Assembly (NCBI GenBank): GCA_020636475.1
Contig: JACJXU010000004.1
Span: 1-64,000, forward strand
Direction: 5' to 3'
DNA from: Chitinophagales bacterium
GTDB taxonomy: Bacteria > Bacteroidota > Bacteroidia > Chitinophagales > UBA2359
DNA length: 64,000 nt
Below are positions 1-9,229 of this stretch, in pieces (position 1 is the stretch's first letter; each line of letters begins with the position of its first letter). The position numbers and the translations under genes were made by a program. A model generated the notes under the pieces. That model saw only the letters and a list, made by a program, of their open reading frames with translations. It was not told the origin of the DNA and ran no database searches.

Positions 1-1149
1 AACGATACCGTGCAAGGGCGCATCGGCTACGGCTATTACAGCAATGATGCTTACGATTATTACAAAATAATAAACACGGGCAGTGCCATCAAAATAACGG
101 CAAGTTTTGAAACATCGAGCTATTTGTATTTGTACAACAAAAATGGTACTTCCATTGGAAGTATATACACCAGCACGCCTGGCACTATTTCACTTTCAAA
201 AAGTTGCCTTGGTGCCAGCGATACGCTCTTTTATGCGCGCATTAGTGATTACAACTCCACTTGTAGCGGTTATACGCTTTTCTACGAGCAAGTGCCTTAT
301 GTGTATGCCAATGATACAGAGCCAAACGGCGGTACTTCTTCGGCTATTCTTTTGACCCAAGCTATTGCTAAACAAGGACAATTATATAGTTCGGATACTT
401 ACGATTATTATAAAATCATAGCAAACGCTTCGGGTTTCCTTGCGGTGGAATGTAATTTTGACATTGCCGGTATGATAAAACTGTACAATTCGAGCGGCAC
501 TGCCATAGCCGCAGCAGAAGGAATATTGCCCGAAGCCTCCCGAAGCGATGAGGGAAGTGTTTATATTTACAAAGATTGCATAAACGGCGGTGAAACATAT
601 TATGTTCGCGTAAGCAAAATAAACAGCAACTGTACGGGCTATGCAATACAGTACCATATCAACGAAGAAAATACCTTTGTTTCGGGCAATCCCATTCCCG
701 AAAATGTGTATTACGCTTCCAACAATTTAAGTTCCAACGGCAAGGTATTTCCCGATAGTTCGGTTACTTTTGTAGCTGGTCAGTTTATCAAGTTGCAAGC
801 AGGTTTTTGGGCAAAAGAAGGTAGCAATTTCCACGCCTACATCAGCGACTGCGCTCCTGCCGTTGCAAAAACCACTACAACAACCGTGGCAGTCGAAAAT
901 CCTCAACTTGCCGATATTCAACTGTTCCCCAATCCCAACAAAGGTACATTTACCCTAAGCAATGCTGACAATATAAAAGGAAATATGAGTTTGCTGAATA
1001 CTGCTGGTCAAGTAATACACACCCAGCCACTATCCGAAGGAAACAGCAACATACAGATACCCAACCTACAAAGTGGTTTTTATTTTATTTACATACAACC
1101 GCAAGGACAAGCGGCAATCGTGAAAAAAATGGTAGTGGTACAGGAATAA
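1..1149 (+). CDS. T9SS-sorted secreted protein, 5'-truncated by the window edge
   Basis: The frame is open from base 1, so the gene starts upstream; the GTG at 10 lies inside a repeat and is not a credible start. Two related ~100-residue beta-rich repeats are visible, each with a DxYDYYKI motif (NDAYDYYKI and SDTYDYYKI), resembling bacterial pre-peptidase C-terminal (PPC) domains. Around residues 232-283 is a 3-coathanger-stack-type segment (FVAGQFIKLQAGFWAKEGSN, ending in Cys). The last ~80 residues are a type A T9SS sorting domain: LFPNPNKGTFTL near its start, a GFYFIYI strand and a basic end (KKMVVVQE). The protein should be exported by Sec, then cross the outer membrane through the T9SS. 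The catalytic or adhesive part, if any, is outside the window. Confidence 0.85.
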   Translation, partial: NDTVQGRIGYGYYSNDAYDYYKIINTGSAIKITASFETSSYLYLYNKNGTSIGSIYTSTPGTISLSKSCLGASDTLFYARISDYNSTCSGYTLFYEQVPYVYANDTEPNGGTSSAILLTQAIAKQGQLYSSDTYDYYKIIANASGFLAVECNFDIAGMIKLYNSSGTAIAAAEGILPEASRSDEGSVYIYKDCINGGETYYVRVSKINSNCTGYAIQYHINEENTFVSGNPIPENVYYASNNLSSNGKVFPDSSVTFVAGQFIKLQAGFWAKEGSNFHAYISDCAPAVAKTTTTTVAVENPQLADIQLFPNPNKGTFTLSNADNIKGNMSLLNTAGQVIHTQPLSEGNSNIQIPNLQSGFYFIYIQPQGQAAIVKKMVVVQE

Positions 1150-1158
1150 AGTAAGTCG

Positions 1159-1181
1159 AAAATGTAATTAATATACATTTT
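1159..1181 (+). terminator. possible AT-rich hairpin terminator
   Basis: A perfect 8-bp stem (AAAATGTA / TACATTTT) with a 7-base loop lies 10 bases after the stop codon of the T9SS protein and ends in a short T run. The stem is weak because it is almost all A-T. Confidence 0.35.
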
Positions 1182-1283
1182 AAAGAAGTTTTTTGCCACT
1201 ACAAAATTGCACTGTGAAGGTTTGCTTTTTTTGTTAAATAAAAGAGCTAGCATACAACATTTTTTATTCAAAAAACTCTTTGC

Positions 1284-1291
1284 TAATTTTG
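1284..1291 (+). promoter_or_regulatory. -7 box TAATTTTG
   Basis: Matches the Bacteroidota consensus TAnnTTTG and lies about 50 bases upstream of the TTG start of the glycosyltransferase at 1342. No convincing -33 TTTG was identified. Confidence 0.4.
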
Positions 1292-1341
1292 TAGCTGTTT
1301 CGTACCATATTTTTCATTGACAGCCACCTACTACTTTTCTA

Positions 1342-3327
1342 TTGACAACACTTTCGGTTATTATTGTAAGCTATAATGTGCGCTACTTTTTGGAGCAAAG
1401 CATACTTTCTGCCTTGCGGGCGGCGGCTTATGCACAAACTACGAGGAGCTACACTACCGAAATTATTGTAGTAGATAATGCTTCGTCCGATGATTCGGCA
1501 ACAATGCTCCGGCAGCGTTTTGCGCATGAGGTAGTTAGTATTTTTAACCAAAAAAATGTAGGATTTTCCGCCGCCAACAACGAAGGCATCAATATTGCCA
1601 AGGGAAAATACATTTTGCTGCTGAACCCCGACACGGTTTTGGAAGAAACTACGCTGAGTAGCTGTGTAGATTTTATGGAAAAAAATCCTCAAGTTGGTGG
1701 CTTAGGCGTGAAAATGATAGACGGACGCGGCAATTATTTGCCCGAAAGTAAGCGCGGATTGCCCAGTCCTTGGGTGTCGTTTTGCAAATTGAGCGGCTTA
1801 GGAAAATTGTTTCCCCACAGCAAACGCTTCAATTATTACTATTTGGGTCATTTGAGCGAAAACGAAAATCACCCAATCGAAATTTTGTCGGGCGCATTTA
1901 TGCTAATGCCCAAGCAGGTTTTAGACCAAGTGGGCTTGCTTGACGAAACTTTTTTTATGTACGGCGAAGATATTGACCTGTCGTATCGCATTTTGCAAGG
2001 CGGCTACCAAAACTACTACTTCGCCGACACTTGCATTATTCATTACAAAGGCGAAAGTACCAAAAAAGGCAGCCTAAATTATGTGCGCGTTTTCTATACC
2101 GCCATGATTATTTTCGTGCGCAAGCATTTTTCGGGTGCGGGTGCGGGCGGTTTTATTTTGGTGATAAAATTGGGCATTTACCTGCATGCGTTTCTTACGC
2201 TTCTGCGGCGATTTTTTGCGCGCTGGTGGACACTCGCCTTAGATGCAGGGCTTATGTTTTTGGGTATGTATTTGCTCAAAAATTTTTGGGAAAACAATAT
2301 CAAAACTTCGGTACACTACGAGCCGCGCTATTTGCTGGTAAATGTACCCTTGTACATTGGCATTTGGCTTACGAGCATGTATTTTAGCGGTGCTTACGAC
2401 AAACCTTGGAAAAACTACCGTTTGGTGCGCGGTATTCTTATTGGCACGCTACTCATTTCGGCGATGTATGGCTTTTTAGATGAAAGTTTGCGCTATTCGC
2501 GCGCTATGATTTTGCTGGGTGCTGTTTGGAGTATTTTAGTATTATCGGCTTGGCGCATGCTTAGTGGCTTGGGAAAAAACAGTTTTAGCACTTCGCTGCA
2601 AGAAAACCGATTAGTATTAGTAGGTTCTCCCACAGAATGTAATCGTGTGTTGGGCTTGCTCAATGACTCTGGTATCAATTTTCAGTGTTTGGGCTTTTTT
2701 TATCCGCCCGAAATACTCGCCGAAAACAATGACAGACGCTTTTTGGGAAATTATGCACAACTGAGCGATTTGGTGGAGGTTTTTCATATTCATGAAGTTA
2801 TTTTTTGTGCCGCCGATATTAGCAATACGCTGATTATCGAAAATATGCTGCGCATTGGCAATAAAATAAACTACAAAATAGTACCGCAAGGCAGTGAAAG
2901 TATTATCGGCAGTAATTCTAAAAATACTGCCGGAGATTTATATACGCTTGATATAAAACCAAACATTCTTTTGCCCCAACACAAGCGCAATAAGCGCGTT
3001 TTTGATGTTGGTTTGTCGTTAAGTGTATTACTTACGTTTCCGGTGCAGATTTTTATACAGAAAAACTTTTTACAAACACTAAAAAATGTAGCGAAGGTAT
3101 TGCGTGGCAAATATTCGTGGGTCGGCTATGTTAGCAATACTACCAATTTCAGTCGATTGCCAAAACTAAAAAAAGGAATTTTTTCACCTGAAGATGCTTT
3201 TGCACAAAAAAACCTTGATGCACACACGCTCGACAAAATAAATTTTTTGTACGCCAAAGAATACAGCCTACAAAACGACTGGGAAATAGTGCTAAAAAAC
3301 TGGCGAAATTTGGGTAAAAACGCTTAA
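1342..3327 (+). CDS. GT2 glycosyltransferase fused to a sugar-transferase-like membrane region
   Basis: Residues 1-270 are a family 2 glycosyltransferase like the WbbL rhamnosyltransferases: LSVIIVSYNVRYFLEQ at the N-terminus, a VVDNASSD loop, LLNPDT (DxD equivalent) and a GEDIDLSYR catalytic motif. Residues ~270-415 hold several hydrophobic segments. Residues ~415-510 form a Rossmann-like CoA_binding module (RLVLVGSPTECNRVLGLL), as found in polyprenyl-phosphate sugar-phosphate transferases, followed by a short degenerate remainder without a recognisable catalytic transferase domain. Likely role is building a cell-surface polysaccharide at the inner membrane. The start is a TTG directly before LSVII; no ATG fits. 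It converges with the next gene with 2 bases between the stops. The fold calls are confident; the sugar and acceptor are unknown. Confidence 0.85.
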   Translation: MTTLSVIIVSYNVRYFLEQSILSALRAAAYAQTTRSYTTEIIVVDNASSDDSATMLRQRFAHEVVSIFNQKNVGFSAANNEGINIAKGKYILLLNPDTVLEETTLSSCVDFMEKNPQVGGLGVKMIDGRGNYLPESKRGLPSPWVSFCKLSGLGKLFPHSKRFNYYYLGHLSENENHPIEILSGAFMLMPKQVLDQVGLLDETFFMYGEDIDLSYRILQGGYQNYYFADTCIIHYKGESTKKGSLNYVRVFYTAMIIFVRKHFSGAGAGGFILVIKLGIYLHAFLTLLRRFFARWWTLALDAGLMFLGMYLLKNFWENNIKTSVHYEPRYLLVNVPLYIGIWLTSMYFSGAYDKPWKNYRLVRGILIGTLLISAMYGFLDESLRYSRAMILLGAVWSILVLSAWRMLSGLGKNSFSTSLQENRLVLVGSPTECNRVLGLLNDSGINFQCLGFFYPPEILAENNDRRFLGNYAQLSDLVEVFHIHEVIFCAADISNTLIIENMLRIGNKINYKIVPQGSESIIGSNSKNTAGDLYTLDIKPNILLPQHKRNKRVFDVGLSLSVLLTFPVQIFIQKNFLQTLKNVAKVLRGKYSWVGYVSNTTNFSRLPKLKKGIFSPEDAFAQKNLDAHTLDKINFLYAKEYSLQNDWEIVLKNWRNLGKNA

Positions 3328-3329
3328 TG

Positions 3330-3926
3330 CTACGGCAATACCAAAGGCGTTGGCGGCATGCGTACTTCCCAACCTGCCGCTTGGGCAATAGTTTGTAAGG
3401 TAAGCAACAAATCTTCGGCTTGGTTGCGGGCGGAATCTAATACATCGCTGCTGTTGTGTACTTCTGTACGGATACGCTCTTTTGCTTGAGCATTGAGTTT
3501 GGTAAGTTCGGCTTCGTTAAACGAATTGAAATAACCTTCGGAAATGTCGTAATAACTAATGTCGGGGTCAATGGACAAAACTTCGGCTTGCGGCAAAGCA
3601 TTGAGGTACAAAATATGATTGGATTCGTCGAGAGTGAAATTGAGTTTTTCCAAATCGTAGCCTACCAATACTTTGGCATTTATTTTTAGTATGGCTTTTT
3701 TGCGCAAGGGCGATACATCGAAACCATAAAAATCTTTGTACGTATAAATATTGCTGTAACTCGCCTCTACCGTAACCAACTGTAACACTTTGCGTATTTT
3801 TTCTAACAATACCGTAGAAGATTCTTGTTTTTGCGTGCTGAAAAAAGGCTTCATTTTTCCCAAACCATAGCCCAATACTATTCCCAATACAAAAGCAAGC
3901 AATATTAGTCCAATTTTTTTTATCAT
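3330..3926 (-). CDS. DUF4230 family membrane-anchored protein
   Basis: The protein has one N-terminal membrane helix (MIKKIGLILLAFVLGIVLGY) followed by a ~170-residue soluble domain with the DUF4230 pattern (LVTVEASYSNIYTYKD..., then KAILKINAKVLVGYDL). DUF4230 proteins are widespread membrane-anchored proteins without an assigned biochemical function. I chose the ATG at 3926 because it puts the positively charged MIKK directly before the helix; an upstream ATG at 3965 would add 13 residues. A -7 box lies about 60 bases upstream. Confidence 0.8.
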   Translation of the reverse strand: MIKKIGLILLAFVLGIVLGYGLGKMKPFFSTQKQESSTVLLEKIRKVLQLVTVEASYSNIYTYKDFYGFDVSPLRKKAILKINAKVLVGYDLEKLNFTLDESNHILYLNALPQAEVLSIDPDISYYDISEGYFNSFNEAELTKLNAQAKERIRTEVHNSSDVLDSARNQAEDLLLTLQTIAQAAGWEVRMPPTPLVLP

Positions 3927-3986
3927 TTCGGGAAAATTTTTAATTATAAACAAAAAAATAATCACTTATGCCATAGTTTCTAAAAA

Positions 3987-3994
3987 CAAAGCTA
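3987..3994 (-). promoter_or_regulatory. -7 box TAGCTTTG for the DUF4230 gene
   Basis: TAnnTTTG on the minus strand, 60 bases upstream of the chosen ATG at 3926 and within the divergent region shared with the NADH dehydrogenase gene. Confidence 0.45.
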
Positions 3995-4092
3995 CATCAT
4001 AGCTTGTTCTGTTTAAATTGCATTTTACAACTCGAATTATATTACAAAAATTGTTTTGATATAAAATTAGAACGAGTATTTTTTTTAAACTT

Positions 4093-5346
4093 ATGGAGAG
4101 AAATCATGAAATTGTTATTATTGGTGCAGGTTTTGCCGGACTCAGCCTTGCCAAAAAACTAATAAAAGCCAATTTTGAGGTTTTATTAATTGATAAAAAC
4201 AATTACCACACTTTTCAGCCGCTCCTCTACCAAGTAGCTACGGGCGGCTTAGAACCAAGCAATATTGCCTACCCAATTCGCCGCATTTTCAGGGAAGAAA
4301 AAAACATACGTCTTTTGATGGCAGAAGTACAGGAAATATTGCCTTCGGAAAATAAAATAAAAACGTCCTTGGGCGAAGTAGGCTATCGTCACTTAATAAT
4401 TGCCACCGGAAGTACCAATAACTTTTTCAATTTTGAACCGATAAAAGAATATTTTTTACCCTTGAAAAGTGTTCCCGATGCGCTAAAAATAAAAGCACAC
4501 ATTGTAAATAACTTGGAGCGGCTGAATATGCAAGACGAAACGGCTATTGACGAGTTGATGAATATTGCGGTAATTGGTGCCGGACCCGCAGGTGTAGAAA
4601 TTGCAGGAATTTTGGCAGAAATGAAACACAAAGTGCTTCCGAAGGATTATCCCGAGTTTGACTTCGACCGCATGAACATTTATTTGTTTGAAGCCAAAGA
4701 CAAGGTGCTGCCTGTAATGTCCGAAAAATCTTCTACTTACAGTCTTAAATATTTGCAAGAATTGGGTGTAGATGTATTATTAGGCACGATGGTAAAAGAT
4801 TTTGACGAGCGAAAAATAATGCTGGAAAGTGGTGAAAGTTATTACTGTAATACGGTTATTTGGACGGCAGGCGTAAAAGGCGCGCCAGTAAATGGTCTTG
4901 AGCAAGAGCTTATTGACAGAGGGAATCGTATTTTAGTAAATAAATTTAACCAAGTACTACCCTACCAAAACATTTATGCCATAGGCGATGTAGCGGCGCA
5001 TTACGATACTGAAAATCCCAGAGGATTGCCTATGTTGGCACAAGTGGCTATTCAGCAAGGAAGTCATTTAGCCAAAAACCTAATAAATCTCCGACAAGGA
5101 AAAACTTTAGTTCCTTTTGCCTATCAGGACAAAGGAGTTATGGCTACGGTAGGCAAAAACAAAGCCGTTGTGGAACTGCCAAAACTCAAACTTCAGGGTT
5201 TTATTGCTTGGTTTATTTGGATGTTTGTACATTTATTGGCACTTATTGGCTTTAGAAACAGAATTATTACTGTTATCGACTGGATACAAAATTACGCCAA
5301 TTACGACCGTCCGCTAAGTGCTATTTTTAGGAGATACGAAAACTAA
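4093..5346 (+). CDS. ndh: type II NADH dehydrogenase (NAD(P)/FAD-dependent oxidoreductase)
   Basis: Single-subunit, non-proton-pumping NADH:quinone oxidoreductase family. FAD-binding IVIIGAGFAGLSLAKKL is at residues 6-22, the NAD-binding dinucleotide fold IAVIGAGPAGVEIAGIL near 155, the FAD pyrophosphate contact YAIGDVAA near 295, and a C-terminal hydrophobic stretch (FIAWFIWMFVHLLALIGF) that should bind the protein to the inner membrane face. The length of 417 residues fits the family. The gene is followed after 6 bases by a membrane 4Fe-4S protein, which suggests a shared role in electron flow to quinone, although pairing is inferred from position only. Confidence 0.9.
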   Translation: MERNHEIVIIGAGFAGLSLAKKLIKANFEVLLIDKNNYHTFQPLLYQVATGGLEPSNIAYPIRRIFREEKNIRLLMAEVQEILPSENKIKTSLGEVGYRHLIIATGSTNNFFNFEPIKEYFLPLKSVPDALKIKAHIVNNLERLNMQDETAIDELMNIAVIGAGPAGVEIAGILAEMKHKVLPKDYPEFDFDRMNIYLFEAKDKVLPVMSEKSSTYSLKYLQELGVDVLLGTMVKDFDERKIMLESGESYYCNTVIWTAGVKGAPVNGLEQELIDRGNRILVNKFNQVLPYQNIYAIGDVAAHYDTENPRGLPMLAQVAIQQGSHLAKNLINLRQGKTLVPFAYQDKGVMATVGKNKAVVELPKLKLQGFIAWFIWMFVHLLALIGFRNRIITVIDWIQNYANYDRPLSAIFRRYEN

Positions 5347-5352
5347 ACTATT

Positions 5353-6468
5353 TTGACAAAACCGGAAAATAATACCGTAAATATTGCTTTGCCACAAAGT
5401 TTTTCGCAAAAATTTGTGCATAGCTTACAGCATCGCGGTATTGTTGCTTGGTTGCTGGCAGTAGTGTTGAGTGCATTTTATACGTGTATTTATTGGTTTC
5501 CGCACTATTTGCAAGGATTTATTGCTTGGTTCAATCCTCTCAGCGAGTATTTGCGCCATCGTCCGGCGGACAACTGGTTTTTGTATGGCAGTTTATACAC
5601 TTTGGCGGTGTTGGTTTTTGGCGTGCGTTTTTTGATAAAATATCGCCATAGTCGGTATCAAATTTTTCGGACGCTTTCTTTACTATTTTTTCAATTAATT
5701 TTTGCGTATTTGCTGCCCGCTTTTATGGCATTAATGGCGCAACCGGAGTTTTATTTCACGTATTTTTTTCCGCTTGATTCTTATGTGCTCCGTCCCGAAA
5801 ATGTAGCTAATTTGCTCCATACGCCGCACGGAACGGGTATTTTTTTCTTGGCAATTAGTGTTTTTCTAAGTTTTATTGCTACGCCCGTTCTCACTTATTT
5901 TTTTGGCAAACGCTGGTATTGTAGTTGGGTTTGTGGTTGTGGTGCGCTTGCCGAAACGGCTGGCGATTCGTTTCGGCATCTTTCCGACAAAAGCCTACGC
6001 GCTTGGAAAATAGAACGCTGGACGGTTTATAGTGTTTTGGTTTTAGTAATTTTGCTTACGCTAATTTTGTGGATAAATTCGCTTAGTGGGGGAAGTTTTT
6101 TAGGCGATTTTTCAAGCCAATTTGCTCGTGCTTATGGTTTTTTTATCACGGCAATGTTTAGTGGCGTGGTTGGTGTTGGTTTTTATCCGCTATTGGGCAG
6201 CAGAGTTTGGTGTCGTTTTGGTTGTCCGATGGCGGCATATTTAGGTATTTTACAAAAATATTTTTCTCGTTTTAAAATAAGCACCAATGCGGCGCAATGT
6301 ATTTCTTGTGGCTTGTGTAGCCACAACTGCGAAATGGGCATTGATGTTCGGGCTTATGCACAACAGCAACAAGACATTGTTCGTGCCAGTTGTGTTGGTT
6401 GTGGCATTTGTGCCGAAGTTTGTCCGCGCGGTGTTTTGCGTTTGGAAAACATTTCTTCAAGCAAATAA
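5353..6468 (+). CDS. membrane 4Fe-4S binding protein (NapH/NosR/CcoG-like)
   Basis: Polytopic membrane protein with about five to six hydrophobic helices over residues 30-290. It has two CxxxCP-like cytoplasmic motifs of NapH type (GKRWYCSWVCGCGAL and RVWCRFGCPMAAYLG) and two C-terminal 4Fe-4S ferredoxin motifs (CISCGLCSHNCEMG and CVGCGICAEVCPRG). Such proteins pass electrons from quinol to periplasmic or cofactor-assembly partners. The start is TTG at 5353, 6 bases after the NADH dehydrogenase stop, so the two are probably co-transcribed. The specific partner (nitrate, nitrous oxide, copper oxidase or other) cannot be decided: no such reductase genes are nearby. Confidence 0.8.
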   Translation: MTKPENNTVNIALPQSFSQKFVHSLQHRGIVAWLLAVVLSAFYTCIYWFPHYLQGFIAWFNPLSEYLRHRPADNWFLYGSLYTLAVLVFGVRFLIKYRHSRYQIFRTLSLLFFQLIFAYLLPAFMALMAQPEFYFTYFFPLDSYVLRPENVANLLHTPHGTGIFFLAISVFLSFIATPVLTYFFGKRWYCSWVCGCGALAETAGDSFRHLSDKSLRAWKIERWTVYSVLVLVILLTLILWINSLSGGSFLGDFSSQFARAYGFFITAMFSGVVGVGFYPLLGSRVWCRFGCPMAAYLGILQKYFSRFKISTNAAQCISCGLCSHNCEMGIDVRAYAQQQQDIVRASCVGCGICAEVCPRGVLRLENISSSK

Positions 6469-6480
6469 TCCTTTTTGGTA

Positions 6481-7947
6481 CTACTCTACCTCCACATACG
6501 GCAATATTTTTTGGTACTGCACTGGCGTAAGTGCTTTGGCTTTTTGGAGGTCTTCTGTCGAACTAAATTTTTTCAGTTTTTTGCGCAAACTCAATATTGC
6601 TTGCGCAGCAGTGTAGTTGATGTAAGGATGCCGGAGCAATTCGTCTTCGCTGGCGATATTGATATTGATGCGCTTTATCTGTTGCGTATTTGTTTGTAAT
6701 TTTTCTTCAAAAACCGCCAATTTTTCTGCATCTATTCCGTCCACTTCAAGGAGTTGTTTTGGCGATACAAATCCGCCCAAACGCGTTCGATAATCCGTAA
6801 TTCGCTGCGCCAATACATCGCCTATGCCCGGCAGTTGTTTCAAATTTTCAGCATCGGCTTGGTTGAGGTTTATCGTTGGAATATTGGCAAGGTTCTTTTT
6901 GGGTGCGTATTTTTCGTTTTGGGGCGATGCAATATTCGCCGTGTTTATCTGCACATACGGCAGCAAGTTTTCTTTTTGCTGGTCACTGAGGGTATATAGT
7001 TTGGCAAAATCTTCTTTCGTTTTAAAAGGCACTTTGCTGCGATAATTCACAATATTGTTGTATTGTTTTTCGCTAATGCCCAATTTTTCGGCTTCTTCAA
7101 GCGTAAGCGTGTTGGGGTCGAAAGAAAAAAGTTGTACATTGGCTTTTGTGCTTGTATTATACGCACTTTCGCTTGCTTGGGCATTTTCTTCGGAAAAATT
7201 TTTAGGAAATGATATAAACGGCTTTAATTCAGCAAGTTGTGCGTCTGGCAATTTGCTTATTTGGGCAAATTCTTCCACAGTTTTTATTGTTTTTCCCGCT
7301 TGGACATACGCTATTACTGCCTTGCAGGCTTGTTCGTCAATGCTTAGATTTTTGCAGATGGAATACGTTATTTTATTGGGATTGAAATAAAAAAGTTTGT
7401 CATTTTTAGCGGCATAATTTTGCTCTTTTTTTTCATATCGACTAAACTTGTCCGCTTGTGCATAGGTTTTTTCTGCGTAAGTGTTGTTGTTATTGTTGCT
7501 TATTTCAATATAATCCTGAAGACGCTCATAGTCGGCTTCGGAAATGCCATACACTTTTTTAAAATCCGATTTTTGGTAAAATTTTCCTCCTTTTTGCCGA
7601 AAATTGTTGAGTGTATTGCACACACGTTCCGAAAATCCAAGCCTTTGGCAGTCGTCAGTGCTTATGGTGTTTGGGTCGAAGAAAAAAGGCTCGGGTTTGG
7701 TTTCGGAATAAAACTCTCGGTAAAAATCGAACTGATTGTTTTTCTCGCTCCACGTCTTGTTTTCAACACTATCTTGACTTTGCAGCCAAGTATAAAAACT
7801 GTTGTCGGGGGCTTGGGTATGTTGTATCAGTCGGTTTTGTTTGTAAATGCCCACAGCATTTACGGCTATCACTGCCCCCAAAAGCAAAAAAACCGCCCGA
7901 ATGTCTTGCCGGCTAAATTTTAGCCAATTATCAAAATATTTTTTCAT
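6481..7947 (-). CDS. helix-hairpin-helix (ComEA-like) DNA-binding protein
   Basis: The N-terminus has a single membrane anchor (AVFLLLGAVIAVNAVGIY, residues ~19-36). The remainder contains four or more tandem helix-hairpin-helix modules, each introduced by a phrase such as FDPNTISTDDCQRLGF, FNPNKITYSICKNL, FDPNTLTLEEAEKLGI and INLNQADAENLKQLPGIGDV. The latter is the canonical ComEA-type HhH. In competent bacteria, ComEA binds incoming DNA in the periplasm; here the multiplicity of modules is larger than in ComEA (about 200 residues), so DNA uptake is only one possibility. It converges with the preceding ferredoxin gene with a 12-base gap. Confidence 0.75.
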   Translation of the reverse strand: MKKYFDNWLKFSRQDIRAVFLLLGAVIAVNAVGIYKQNRLIQHTQAPDNSFYTWLQSQDSVENKTWSEKNNQFDFYREFYSETKPEPFFFDPNTISTDDCQRLGFSERVCNTLNNFRQKGGKFYQKSDFKKVYGISEADYERLQDYIEISNNNNNTYAEKTYAQADKFSRYEKKEQNYAAKNDKLFYFNPNKITYSICKNLSIDEQACKAVIAYVQAGKTIKTVEEFAQISKLPDAQLAELKPFISFPKNFSEENAQASESAYNTSTKANVQLFSFDPNTLTLEEAEKLGISEKQYNNIVNYRSKVPFKTKEDFAKLYTLSDQQKENLLPYVQINTANIASPQNEKYAPKKNLANIPTINLNQADAENLKQLPGIGDVLAQRITDYRTRLGGFVSPKQLLEVDGIDAEKLAVFEEKLQTNTQQIKRININIASEDELLRHPYINYTAAQAILSLRKKLKKFSSTEDLQKAKALTPVQYQKILPYVEVE

Positions 7948-8006
7948 AGCTAAGTTTGCTCCATTATAAGCGAAGTTAGCTATATATTTTCAAATTAAAA
8001 AAATTT

Positions 8007-9110
8007 TTATAAATAATATACGTATAAATTTTCCACACGAATAGCAGAATAGGCTGGCACCAAAAATCCCAACAAATTTCCCTTGAAAGCAATAAACGGA
8101 AAACCGTCATAATACAATTCGTTTACAAAAAACTGATACGTATCGCCAATTTTGCGAATGGTGAGTTTGTTGGCTTCGTTTTCCAAAAAAGCACTTTTTT
8201 CGCGACTTATTTCTTCGAGCAAATCATAACTGCCAATTACCGAAGCGGCATCAATGTTATTGCCCCAAAGCATAGTGTCCAAAGGTTTGTCGGCTTGGTC
8301 GGTTTGGTTGTCGCCGCCCCACAGAAAAAGTGCCGAAGCTATGCCGCCTTTTTCAATGATAAAAGTAGTTTCTATTTCAAAATCGCGGCTCGTGTCTATT
8401 GCTCTGGTGATGCCGGTAAAAAAAGCGGTTTCGGTAAGCGATTCAAAATAAAAAGTGCCGTTTTCGAACTTGCGAATATTGGTGGGCGTAGTGTCTAAGT
8501 TCCAGCCGTTTTGGTTGAGGTTAAAGTTTTCGCTCAGGAAAATCTCTTTTTGGTCGTTGCTGATGTCGTTGTACGAAGGCGTGTTTTTTGCCCAATCGGG
8601 CGCGAGTGTTCCGGCACCATCAAAGAGTTCGTCGAGATAATAAGTGCGTTTGAAAAGATTGAACGAAGCATACAGCGGGTCGCCATTGGCTTTCATAATG
8701 CTGGCATATTGTTCGTTGGGCAAAATGGTTTCTTTGTGCTGTCGGTTGAGGATACAGTGTCCCAACTCGTGAAAGATGAGCTGCTCGCGCGAATATTCAT
8801 TAGCTTGCCAGTTGCTGCTGGTAGTGTCCAACTCTATAAACGGGCTATCGTTTTGGGTACCGAAATGACACAGTCCGGCAGCATCGTAGCCATTGTTTTC
8901 CAAGTTTTCGTTGTATTCTACAATCAAGTCGTTTATCGTAAGGTTTTCTCCCCGCAAAGCGGCTTCTTCTATAAAACTTTGCACAAAAGGCTCTACCGCC
9001 GCAGGAACGCTATAAACGGGTTCGTGGTCTTTTTTGCAGGCAGAAAAAGCGATGCTTATGAGCAAAAAACTTCCTAAAAGGAGTAGGTGTTTGTGAGTGA
9101 ATGGTTGCAT
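8007..9110 (-). CDS. putative zinc metallopeptidase lipoprotein
   Basis: Lipoprotein signal with a lipobox at Cys25 (LLISIAFSAC), then a metallopeptidase-type region with HELGH at residues 114-118 followed by CILNRQH, matching the Bacteroidota putative zinc-binding metallopeptidase family. The C-terminal half (residues ~190-367) is a beta-rich domain reminiscent of LamG/3-keto-disaccharide-type jelly rolls (FYFESLTETAFF, FEIETTFIIEKGG). It probably sits on an envelope membrane. Substrate unknown. The protein stands alone, with its own -7 box about 34 bases upstream. Confidence 0.7.
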   Translation of the reverse strand: MQPFTHKHLLLLGSFLLISIAFSACKKDHEPVYSVPAAVEPFVQSFIEEAALRGENLTINDLIVEYNENLENNGYDAAGLCHFGTQNDSPFIELDTTSSNWQANEYSREQLIFHELGHCILNRQHKETILPNEQYASIMKANGDPLYASFNLFKRTYYLDELFDGAGTLAPDWAKNTPSYNDISNDQKEIFLSENFNLNQNGWNLDTTPTNIRKFENGTFYFESLTETAFFTGITRAIDTSRDFEIETTFIIEKGGIASALFLWGGDNQTDQADKPLDTMLWGNNIDAASVIGSYDLLEEISREKSAFLENEANKLTIRKIGDTYQFFVNELYYDGFPFIAFKGNLLGFLVPAYSAIRVENLYVYYL

Positions 9111-9143
9111 TTATTGCTTTGAATTTAGGTAAATAATAAAAAA

Positions 9144-9151
9144 CAAACTTA
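9144..9151 (-). promoter_or_regulatory. -7 box TAAGTTTG for the metallopeptidase gene
   Basis: Minus-strand match to TAnnTTTG, 33 bases upstream of the ATG at 9110. Confidence 0.4.
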
Positions 9152-9229
9152 CCTTTCCATAACTAATTTTGCAAAAAGAAATTGTTTTAGGAAAAGTTAT
9201 GCTAAAAAATTAGCAAATTCCTCTTCCCG

